Shown here piece after piece: positions 28,201 through 40,200 of a DNA stretch of 64,000 nucleotides. The DNA comes from Uloborus plumipes (taxonomy: Eukaryota > Arthropoda > Arachnida > Araneae > Uloboridae): assembly GCA_038373865.1 (NCBI GenBank), contig JAXGGA010005610.1, forward strand, positions 1-64,000. The letters run 5' to 3'. How positions within the stretch are numbered: position 1 is the stretch's first letter; the number at the start of each line of letters is the position of its first letter. The position numbers and the translations under genes are program-made. The notes under the pieces were generated by a model, which was given only the letters and a program-made list of their open reading frames with translations, was not told where the DNA came from and did not search any database.

Positions 28201-31200
28201 CTTTTATAGCTATGGTATTTTCATAAACTTTCAATTTTAATGTATGTATATGTTCTTAAATAAACTGGAATACACTTGTTTGACCAGTTATGGTCCCACT
28301 CGCTTACTTATGGTCGTACTCAAACTAGTAATGTTCATGATAGCTGAATCGAATTATTTTCAGGAAATACACGAAGAGTACATAACAATATTAAAACTCT
28401 TGGATTTTTTTACAATATAATCAAATTTAAAGGATTCTGACTTACCGATTCAAACAAGATTAAAATTAAAACATGGATTACTGACACAGTGGCGGCGCTA
28501 GCTATAGGGCAGGGGGGGCAATTGCCCCCCTGTCGGAAACGTCTTGTCCCCCCATCGGGGAAAATTTCAAACTTCGTCGGGAAAAATTTTCCGACGATCA
28601 AATTTTCCGACAGAAATCTAAGTGCCGACAACTTTTCTGATTCCGACAGATCAGTAAAATTATTGCAATAAAAATCATTCAACTGAAAAAACTTTATTTT
28701 TTCTTAAGATATTCTCATTATTTGACAAAATATGCAATTCCAGACTAATTTCGAACACGAGAACCTTCAGGACTCATCGGGTTGCTGCCGTCGTATCTCT
28801 TTTGAATGAACGTAAGTTCTGCTGGCGAAAGTTATTTTTGTTCAAGTGGGAATGGAAAAGTTTCCCTTTTCTTTTTCTAACCAGAGGTCCGCACCCGCAA
28901 ATCGCCAGCAGGGTGGCAAGTCATTGTCACTTTCTGAGAATCTGAGCTAGACACGTGTTTCTCTCACAGGGCCTTTGCCACCAACTGCCGAGAAGGGGTG
29001 GGTGATACTTTAGAATCGGGGAGGGGACGTAAGACCCGAGGGGCTGACTATCTCCAGGGATCTCCCTCAGGACTCCGGAATTGCGAATTGCATCCAGGGT
29101 TGGGGGAAATGCATCGCCAATCACTATTGTATGATGTGCATCGTCAGACAGTTTTAATTAGTGTAACAGGTGGTCGTCGGTTGAGGGGGGGGGGTGATTT
29201 TTGGCGGGAGCTCCAAGGCTTCGGCTCCAGAAAAGTAGAAAGAGCAGTTTGCGAAAGAAAGACGTTTTCGTCGAAAGAATTTTTTTCCTGTCGTTCGTAT
29301 CTGCTGGACTTTCTCTCCATAATCAGGCTTTTTGGGTATGGATCTCCTGTTGTCCTTGAACCTTATGATAGGTAGACTGAAACGTTTTCCTTCATCAACA
29401 AGGTAACAAACAGAAATTATTTTGGTTTGCTTTTAGTTTTCTTTTTTTTTTTTTTTCATTAAAATGCATGAGTTCGTTTTAAAATACATGTCAATAAATG
29501 GGAAGCATATATCTACAAATCGTAGCAAACGTTTTAATTAACTGTCGCATTATGAGATTACCGTTATATGATTTTTTCATTAATTTATTAAATAATAGTA
29601 GCAGGATGTAACTGCTGTTGGTTGTTTGTAATGCTTTTATAACATTTGATCAAAAAGAAAAAAATAATTGCACCTACATTAATTTTAAATGTTTTAAAGT
29701 GCATACAAAAAAAAATAGTTTTCTTGCACTTTAGAAAACATTTTTTCTTTCCTTTGGTTCGAATTTCAAGCAAATAGGTAAACAAATGGAATCACACTGT
29801 TGTGCAATTTTTTAACACAAGGCCGTTCTCCCGATCCCCTGCCAATTTTCCAGGTAAGGAGTCGTCAATCTCATTTTGCAATGTAAAAAAAGAGAAAAAC
29901 CTTCCCAGTGTTAAAAAATAAATAAAATGTATAGAAAGACATGAATTAGGATGAGAAAATTTTTTTTTCTGTGAAATTTAGATAGGAAATGTGCTCTTTA
30001 AATCTTTGTTAAGGATTTCCTATAATCTAACTTCTAATTAAAGAAATATTATTTTCGAATGTTTTTTAACCGAAAGGAAAAGTAACATCATAGAAACCTT
30101 TGCGAGCAGCAGTTGAAATAAATAAATAATAACAATATAAAAATCGCTATTGCTTCATTGGGGCAGCTGACCAGGGCCATCACCGAGAGCCAATCTGAGA
30201 GATTTTTCATTAGTTAGGTCACCGGGCCGCCTCCCCCTTTAAACTTACACTACTCTAATATTCCGTTCATAGAAACATATCAATTACTTGCTGACAAGGG
30301 TTGACTTCTCGTTTCTCTTAATGGGGAAAAATCAAGAAATAGGAAATTTTAAAATTACTCCTCCCCCCCACCCAAGAAACAACAACAACCTATAAAGCCA
30401 ACTAGATTTTCAAAAACGTTGTCGAAAAAGCATATAAATTTTTTGTTTTTGGGACAAGTTTAAATAATTTCTGGGAGACAGTCTCTGTCCCACAACCCTT
30501 ACCCTATCGTCGTCAAAGGCCCCCAATAATTGCGTTTTTAGGAGTTAAGCTTAAGAATATTTCGGGGAAGAGTCCCGAACCAAACGATGCCCCTGTACTT
30601 TCTTTTTTTTAAATAAGAAGCCACTTTATTTCTCAAAAATAGAAACTGTAAACAAGAGGTTCTGATTAAAAATTGTACCACACGTGGTCCCTCTCCAATT
30701 AAGAAATCTGCAATAAAACTCTGCTACTTAATCAAAAATTGCCAACAAATGGGATTTTTAGACTTAAAACTAAAAAAAAAAAACATATATATATATCCAG
30801 TGTATTGCACCATTGCCACTCTACATAATTAAAGATTGTCTAAAAAAGCGTTTTTAGGACTTGAATTTCAAAAAAGTCACGAGGAGAGTCTCTCTGAGCA
30901 ATATCCTCCGCCATCCACGATAATTTCCTGAAAACAATTCTTTATTTTGGGGTTTAAATTTCGAAAAATTTTCAGGGGAGTGCTCCTACCCCAATCATTC
31001 AAACTCGTTTAAAGTACTATTTTTAAACCTCAATTTCGAATTTTTCGCAGGAGAGTCACCGAAACTAAACTTTTTTTTCTAACGGTATCAAATATGCTTA
31101 TAATAGCTATTTTTTTACTTCGACTTCAAAAATTTTACGATGGAGAGTCCCGAACCCCATCCCTTCAATTAAAATTAACTACATATTATAAGAAACTTAA

Positions 31201-34200
31201 TTTTCGTGACTAAATTTTTAAATTATACCTGTGCCCCCCTGTCGGGCAAGCTTGCCCCCCTGTCGGGCATTTCCTAGCGCCACCTCTGTACTGACAAGTC
31301 AGGTTTGACATATTTGTCTGAACAACTACAAAAAATAAGTAAATAAAACAAATAAATAGAACATCTCTACTGATGCATTTTTTATTCATCGACTATCAAA
31401 TTTAGCATAGGTGTTGTCATCAATCCTAAATATTAACTTAGAGTAAGCATGGATAAAAAATTACAGTCATATAAGCCTATAACTAAAGAACTGATTCTTA
31501 GTTGACTCACAATATAGCTTGAAAGGATTTTAAATGTTTCGATTAATGGTGAAAATATTTCTATGTGACAGAAAAGAAAAACTAAGGGATGAGAACGTAA
31601 CAATAAAACTGTGATCCGATGAAAAACAAGAATATCAGGTTCTTAAAAAGGAAGCGTTTCAAAAACTTAAATGCAACACAAAAATTTCAAGAATAATAGT
31701 CTTTAGTTCCAAAACGCAAATTAATAAATAATGCATGCATTGTATTACAAAGAGGTGAGGGGGTAATGAACTGGTAATCTCTATGCCTGTTGGAAAAAGG
31801 TGTTGAGAATGAAAAAAAAGACCAAAAAAAAAAGAGGAAATGTTAATGAATTATTCATCTTTTCCGAAATGTTTTGGAGTTTTCTGATTGACAAGTTCTC
31901 TGCATCTGTTTCCTGGTATTTCGAGCAGATAATGCATACCGTACATGTGGGGAATTACAGTAGCATTGTGAAATACTGTTATTTGGTGCCCTGCAGCAGT
32001 GTGGGTTAGGCTCTGAATCCCACCAAAGACACGTATGATGTCTTGTTGGCTGGTAAAGAGCTTCCATCTGATCATGGTCCTTGGTTCAGATCCAGCTTTA
32101 CGTAGTAGATCTCCTCGTGATTCATATGGGCATTTTGCCCGTTTAGTCAAACATAAAAACACAAAAGATTACGTGTATAAGTTACAATCAAAGTGCCGAG
32201 TTCTATTTACATCTACGAGAAAAGAGTAAATGTAACTCAGACAAGACAAAGTTACCTTCAGACAAGAAAATATTCTACTAATGTTGGGTGATCATGCATT
32301 TTTTGTTCGAAGCCTGAACGAGTGCACTGTAAAAAATGAAAGCTGTTTTTACAGTATAATACAGTTAATTCTATAGTAATAAACTAAAAATTGCTAGTTT
32401 TACAGTATTGAACTAAAATGGCTAATTTTACAGTGATGAACATTGTAAATATTACAGTAATAAACTGCAAAACTGCTAATTTTACAGTTCATTACAGTGC
32501 ATTTTGCAGTTTTAAACTGGAACCTCTACTGCCAGTATTATACTGTAAAAACAACAGTTTATATTTTGCTGTGTGGCTATCGATGGGCGATAACCGGTAG
32601 AAAAGTTTTAAATAATCTAAAGCACTTATGACAACCTATTTGTTGTTTTAAATATCTCGTATTTTACTTATTCAGGTGTTGGTGCATTGATCGAACCCTC
32701 GCACAAGCCCGAAAGTATGTCGCCGACTCCATGGGTCAGCGCTATGCCGATCCGGTCATCTTGAATATGGACTCCATGTGGGGCGAAAGTAATCCGAAAT
32801 GTCCCCTGATTTGTCTTCTCACCATGGGCTCGGATCCCACCCAACAAATTGAGTCACTGGCAAAGCACAAAGGATTGACGTTTGGTGCCATTTCAATGGG
32901 ACAAGGACAGGAGGTTCATGCAAGAAAATTGATGAATCAAAATATTGAAGATGTACGTGCTTTTAGAGCTGCTGTTTATTTATTTATTTATTTTTTTTTT
33001 GTGTGTTTCGTTTAAATTTCCAAATCAGAATGTTCTGATTTGGAAGCGGAGAGTCGGGCATTCTGTCGATTAATAATTCTAAAAATAAATTTTCTTTAAA
33101 TTTGTTTTGAAAAGATAATTAAACTTTACAAATGCAAATACAAATGTGAGGACCAGCAAAAGGTGTTGGTCACCGCTGTTCTAGTCCTAGTCAATTTATA
33201 GTCTGTCTATAAGTCTACAGATGTTTTCTGATGGAGTAAGAATCTATATATTTTCATCATAACATTTTCGCACTAAACTTTTGCTGCATTTTTTTTTCCC
33301 GTTCAAGTTATTTATAGAAAGTAAAACAATTTGATGGAGTTTATGGCTGAATTTACTATTTAAAACTGCTAAGGATCCCATAATTTCTACTGTCACAGAA
33401 ATATTTCATGACTTTCAACACAGCCTTTCTAAATACTGTTGTCATAAAAAATTATTTTTTTTTGCTTATAAAAGTAATGCTTGATGTCAAACTTTTTGTT
33501 ACCTCCTCCCTCCCCCTCAAAACGTGACATCATTTGTGGATGACTCCTATACATATTTGTGCATATGGGCAATTCCAGGAAACACAGGAACTCGGTGTTA
33601 AAAAAAAATGTTGAAAAATTGTCTTACTTTTTTTTGTACGTTCTCTATATTGATTGAAGTATACAAATTAGAATAAGGTAACTTCAGATGAATCATTTTC
33701 TTTTTGTAAGAGAACTTGTTCTATGAGCCCACAATCTTGTAAAAGTCTCTCTCCGCTAGACACAATTTTAAACTAGCATATTTTATTGGTTTAGCCTGTT
33801 TCCACAATTTAATTGCATATTTTCCTGGCAGATTTATTTGATAAGAAAACAATTATTAATAGTACATTTTGAAATTTATTCTTAAACTAATTTTTTAAAG
33901 TAGTTTTGAAACCATTAAATTTTGTGTAACGTGAGTCACAAAAACTTAATTTTTTTAATATTTCCAAATTTTATAGCTTATAAATGAAATTTTTTTTTCC
34001 TGTTTCTCCTACTCATGTATATTACAAAAAAGGAATTATAGGCCAATTTGGAGTTTTTTGCTTTTTTATTCAAAAAATACGGATGTTTGTTTTGTAACGT
34101 GAGTCACGCGAAAAGTGAGTTACAGCCAATACAAGCTAATATTAACTTCTTGAAAGTATTTAATGTACCCTAATGGTATTTTAGGGTCCAAAGGGAGGGT

Positions 34201-37200
34201 TAGCACTTGTGTACACCTATATATAATTAGTAATACTGATGAAATTAAATATAAATAGTGTAATTTTAATTCTTTTAGTGTTTTATAATCTTTCAATTAG
34301 TGCACTGGGTCCCTGTTTTGGCCCTCAGCTTTCCAATGTGTAGCATGTGTTTATGCATGCACATATTTTTCTTCCGTATCTGAGAAAGGTTTTTCATTCC
34401 AGTAAAAGAAATTTTTAAAACATTTAACGAGTAACCGCAAAATGACAGATAAGGTGCCGAGAAAAATTCAAGCAAGAAATGAAGTACATCACATGTAAAC
34501 AGAAACATTGTCTTTGGATGAAAGAATGTCTAACGAGAAAAGTTGAAAAGCTAAGGATATTGTCTCTAGCAATTCAATATAAGCTGAAAAATAAACATAT
34601 GAAACTTTCAAAGGAAATTTTGTCTAAATTCAAACTTCTTAAATATCGCTTCAACAAGTGTACAAATATGTAAATACACCAGGCACGTGCCGTCATTGAA
34701 TGCCTAGGGTAGGCAGATGCGAAGATTTGTGGAAAAATATCTATCATTAAAAACGCATGAAATGTAAAAAGCAATAAAATAATGTGAACATGAAAGATGT
34801 TTACTTATTATACAAATGTTATACATATATGTAGGAATATTCGCCTACATATATGTATATAATTTATAAACTATCTCATATCCATGTTGGATGCAGTTTC
34901 AACTTAATCCTGCAAAAAAGCGGGATACAAAAAAACACAAAACATTTGAAAATTACTATATTTCATGAAAAAGAAAACACGAAATAGAGATAGCAAACTG
35001 CAAGTATTTTACAGTACTGTACGAAAGACGACGTCTAGACCGTAGAAAAGTCACAGACTCCACAGGCATGGTTCTGCGCATGACGCAGTCAAGTTTCGGC
35101 GGAGAACAGAAGAAACCGCAAAGGCACTTTTCGGACAGCCTTTCGTCGCCGCTTTTCGAACATTAGGGGAGAAAAGTGCGGGGCACGTGCAATTCCCGAG
35201 ACGATGCATGGTTATAGATACAGTGATCGAAAAGCAGCGGTAGTCGATGCTTTTTTAAGGAAGAAAAATGGAAATTTCCGTGTTTTTTCTACTAAATTTG
35301 CTGTTTAATGCCTTTATATTTTCCGATCAGCGAATTATATGTCATTTATTAATATTAAAAAATTGGTACGTTTTCTTCATGGGTAGGCACTGCCTACCTT
35401 GCCTACCCAGACGGCACGTCTCTGAAATACACTAAGGAAGACTCACCGAAACAAAGAGAAATTCCGTTAATTCACCTCAGTTAAACTGTAGTCATAAGTG
35501 AGTTACTCATTACTCATCCGTAAATGTAATATACATTTGAAAAGAAGATTTCAATGTCCACCAAACTCATGCTGAAAAAATTATTTATCCCAAGAAAATC
35601 AAAACGAAAATGATTTTAAAAATTAGCTTGAGTGAGAGAAAAAAATATATATATACATATAAAATTGGAACATAAGAGAAATTTTAAAAAGCACGGTCAA
35701 CATCTCACTTGCTCTTATTTGAGATGCTTAAAATTTAATTATTCATCAGTAGTGAATGAGAAAAGTAAGTAATTTGAAGAGTCTATTTCTGACAGCAGTC
35801 AACTAATTTTACAGCCATTATGCAACATTAAATGTTAGGATTGGTATCAGATGAACTGTAATGGTGTGTAGTATCTTGTAAAAGTTTTCAGATGTATGAA
35901 TTGAGAATTTGAAATCAGTAAAATGCAGCCACAGAGAAAATATGGGATGTAGTATATAAAAAAAGACAAACATATGTTTTGGAAAATTGAATTGATGAAT
36001 CCACTCTGTGACCGTTCAGAGGGGTTATATGGCAGCTGCTAAGGAGAATTTTAACCCTAGGTCTCTGGGACAAAAAATTCGTGCTGCGAAAAATTGGCCG
36101 TTAAGAGGGGTGGCCGCTTTGTAAAAGTGACCGCTCGGAGAGGTTTTACTGTATTTAAAACTGATCAACTAAAGAAAACAAGACATTAAGCATTAATTTT
36201 AATTGAATTTACGTGAAATTTCTACACAAAATTTTCAAAATAAGATGTTAAGTAAAGGACTAAAACGGAGATGTAACGTGAGTCACGAAACTATGTAACG
36301 TGAGTCACACTCAAAATAGTGATTAACTGAATTTGTGACGGCAGAATGAACTCTTTTTTCGTATATATCATAACTTAGAAACATATTTTGTGCCATGAAA
36401 AGCAGTTTTTAAATTTTATTATTCTGAAAGAGCAGGAATCTTAAGGTTTTTATTATCCAAAAAACTTGAGTTCCTTTTTTTTGTAACGTGAGTCACAATG
36501 TTAAAATAAGGTTGAAACACCATCTATTTCTGTTGAAATTTAAAATGCTGACATCCACAGGTTCTCACTGCATACCAGATTACCGTCAACAGCTTTATTT
36601 AAATCAGGCATGGTATTTCTTTAATATATATAACATTGACTTTTGTGAAATCACGTCAAATTGTAACGTGAGTCACGTGGAATTGCCCATATGTTAAATG
36701 TTCAATATTCATTAGCATGAATGCTTTTAAAATTATTTAAATAAAACTTAATTATTAGGTGATTGCTATTCTTACATGAAAACAGGTGGTTTTGAACTCC
36801 TACCTATCTTGAAATAACTCTATTACCAGTTTAAAACACATTGACACTTATTCTATTTTTTTTTTTTTCTTTAGGGTGGATGGATGCTTTTACAAAACTG
36901 CCATTTAGGGTTAGAATTTATGGACGAGCTTCTCGACAAACTTCTCGCCGTCGAAAACATCAACGAGACATTCAGATGTTGGATTACGACAGAAGTGCAC
37001 GACAAATTTCCAATTTCACTGCTCCAAGCTTCCATCAAATACACCAATGAACCGCCCCAGGGCATGAGAGCGGGCCTCAAAAGAACTTATTCCACAGTCA
37101 CTCAAAAACAGTTGGAAGCAATCACTTACCCTCAGTGGCAGCCCATGCTATATGCTGTTTCCTTTATGCACAGTGTCGTTCAGGTATGAAATTTTGTAGT

Positions 37201-40200
37201 GGGATATTTTGTCAATATAAGCTACATATTTCTAGGATATGGAAAAGGTTAATTGGGTTTATTTTCTCTCACTTGGAGCATTTTTTGCTTCAGCCAGCCT
37301 GTAGTTCAAGTAGCCATGTAGTTCGACCACTCGGGGCCATAACCGGACTATTGTTTGAGTAGGGATTTACCAACACATTTCTGGCGAAATCTATATGATA
37401 AATAAAATTTGACTTCATGTTCTATATTCTATTGCTTTTTGTTACAGTACATGCATAAGGGGCATTAACATGGAGAAATAAAATAATAACATATCTTTCC
37501 AATCAAGCTAAAAATCCTGATATGTAGAAAGCATCTGCCCCAGTTGAAAAGGTGTATTATTGTGTATGAAATTATGTTTGCAATAACTTCAATAAAGATA
37601 AATCATTTAACTTGTACTATCATTCAATGATGATAATTTCATTTTTTGAATGGAATTGAATAGTAAATAAGAAAGTTAAAAATAAGACAGCAATAATATT
37701 ATTTTTCAGCAAAAAAAGGGCATTAAAAAGCTTTTTTTTTTTTTGGAATAGTTTTGAAAATTTTCAGAAGGGTTTGAACCCTACCCCCCCCCCCTTAAAT
37801 ACGGCCCTGCAACCACTAATCATGTGGTGACTAAAAAGTACCTCTCAAGTACTAAGAGCTAAGTTTCAAGATCCAGATATCATGGCCATAAGCTGAGAGG
37901 AGTTTTAGTTGTTGAAAGCCTTTTTTCAAAATTCAATCTCAAATTTTCATTGATGTGGGAAAGCAAGATAGTGTTAATTTCTCCTTTTACTTTCTAGTGC
38001 AAAGTAGAAAAAATATTGTATTCACAATCAATTTCAGAAAATACAAAATCCTTTTTAATAATAAATCAATCTAATTGTAGTCTTTTGACAACCATTAAGT
38101 CTTTGATAATAGAATTAATTACCTGTATTCCCTGCTGGATAGTTATCATAATGTTACAAATCTTGTAAATAGTGGTTATTTTTATCCTGTTTTTTTTTTC
38201 AATTTGTTAAATTTGCTGTCAATTTCATTGATCTTTGCTTAAAATTATTGTTGTTCTGTGTCAACATTACCTGTAAGTTGTTTTTTCCTGCTTTGCGCCA
38301 CATTTGGCGAGAAATTACTAGGCATCGACAAGCTTGGCGACATTTGGCGTCATTCCGAGCGTAACTAAAAATTGAAACCAGTATTGAAAGGCAACCCCCC
38401 CCCCCTTTTAACATTCGCAATTTGCGTATCTTTCCCTCAACACAAACAGCTGTGAGTGAAATGCAAGAGGGGAAAAAGAAAAGAACATTCGTTTGTGAAT
38501 AGATTTTTCTAGTGATCCCTAGAAATTTACATAATGATCTCTCGCGGTCATATAACTAACTGCATGTCCCAATTTGGATTGTAACTCTAAACAGAATCAC
38601 TTGTAGCTTCGCCTTGTCCGTTTCATCAGCGTTGTGCTGGAAGCATTCAGGCTTGTTATATTCACTTTGTGATTGAGTAATGTTTATGCTATTACTGCTT
38701 TTTGTATGTTGATTTGATTATGTGGTGTACAGTTGAGTGATTGCCTAATTGCTGGATGTTTAGCAATTGTTATTCGATCTACTGTATATAAGTAGATATT
38801 TGTAAATAAATTTATTGTGTGTTCATCAAGATTTCAGGCGTCATTTAAGAAAGTTTGAAGGTACGACGGACTCGTAACAATATTCTGAATTCTTATTCAC
38901 TTCACTTCACACTCCAGGGTCCCCCGTACCTACCACAGCTTCGTGGTTTAACCGGGATAGGGCCCTGAAGAGCGCTCTGATCTTAATTTTTGAACCAGAA
39001 CCTAGGGTCGAGCAAACCCTAGGCCCAGCATCCCCAGAGGTATCGTTTCACTTGGAGGACTTTGTGACCACGACATTTTTAACGCCTCCCAGCCACCATT
39101 AATCAAGACGGTGGATCTTTGATCAGCTGGGATCGAACCCGGGTCCCTCCGGACACGAGTCCGATGCCTTATCGATCGGGCCACCACGGCCCTTCTGAAT
39201 TCTTATTGCTGAACATAGTTAAACTTTCAGAGCTCTGAAAATCTTTATTGCAAGTTCAATACAATAAAGGTAGTTGTTCCTCTCTCTTGCCCTCCTATAT
39301 TTCAGTGTTACATTTAATAGCTTTTTCTGAAAGAATCAAAATTTATGACCTATTAAACTGTTCTCACTCTCAATCTGAGAAAGATTGAATTTTGCTTTCT
39401 ATTTGAAGAAAAATATTCTATCACAAAAATTGTTGTTGTAAATTATTCAAGCGCTAACAAATATGCCATGCAACAACAAAGCTTTAATCTCATTCTCATT
39501 GGTCATACATACAGAAAGTTGACTTTGAAGCAATCAAATAATTGTGGAGCTAATATCAAATTAGTTTTATTCATCGTGCGATTGGAATTTAGTTAAGTAC
39601 TTGCAAATTTAACTATATTCTATGATGATGGTAAATATTTTTCCTAGAAATATACCTCTATAACTTTTTTTACTATGCTACTTTTTTTAAATGGAAAAAT
39701 AGATTAGTTTTATTTCAAAATGTTCAATTTGCAGGAAAGAAGAAAGTTTGGACCTCTTGGGTGGAATATACCGTATGAATTTAATACTGCTGATTGGGGG
39801 GCAAGTGTGCAGTTCATCCGAAATCATTTGGATGACATGAATCCTAAAGTTGTGAGTGCTGTTTATATTATTTAAATGACAATTTTTGTAAAATGTAATT
39901 TTTATATCATTCGTTTCCTTTGAAAAATTTACTGCTGGTAATATTCACACATTTGTTTCAAATTTTTACTTCCTTTTACGTAGTAAAGGAAGTATTGTGA
40001 TCGCAAAAAAAAATCACTCAAATTTGGGTCTAAATTTTGATTTTGCTCATCCCTGAATGAATGTTGAGTCGTTTTTTCGACCTGTCAGCACGTGCATATG
40101 TACCTGCCAACATATAAGCAGACGAAAAATCATTTTCAACCACCCCCGGGTTAATTACGACGAGTTTTCTCGTGACGTCTGTATGTGCGTATGTGGGTAG

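Larger units (their letters stand above)
33567..36688 (+). mobile_element. 3.1 kb element with GGGCAATTCC ends and six AP-1-like repeats
   Basis: Ends gggcaattcca and tggaattgccc are inverted and embedded in a longer catat/atatg symmetry. Six identical direct copies of tgtaacgtgagtcac lie at 33925, 34093, 36272, 36294, 36482 and 36662, each containing TGAGTCA. A hAT element (34680-35424) is inserted in the middle. A pogo-like fragment (35997-36154) is also present. No transposase frame was recognised. Confidence 0.78.

Noticed and set aside
28998..29375. 125-aa open frame inside the 2.8 kb hAT element
   Set aside because: No recognisable domain, biased composition and location inside a non-autonomous transposon; not supported as a gene.
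31851..32162. 103-aa minus-strand frame in intron 18, with overlapping frames on both strands
   Set aside because: No domain recognised and several frames are open at once, which suggests less AT-rich repeat sequence rather than a gene.
39120..39192. Possible tRNA gene on the minus strand
   Set aside because: A and B boxes are present, but the acceptor stem does not close, and the segment is the head of a SINE with a 15-bp target duplication.
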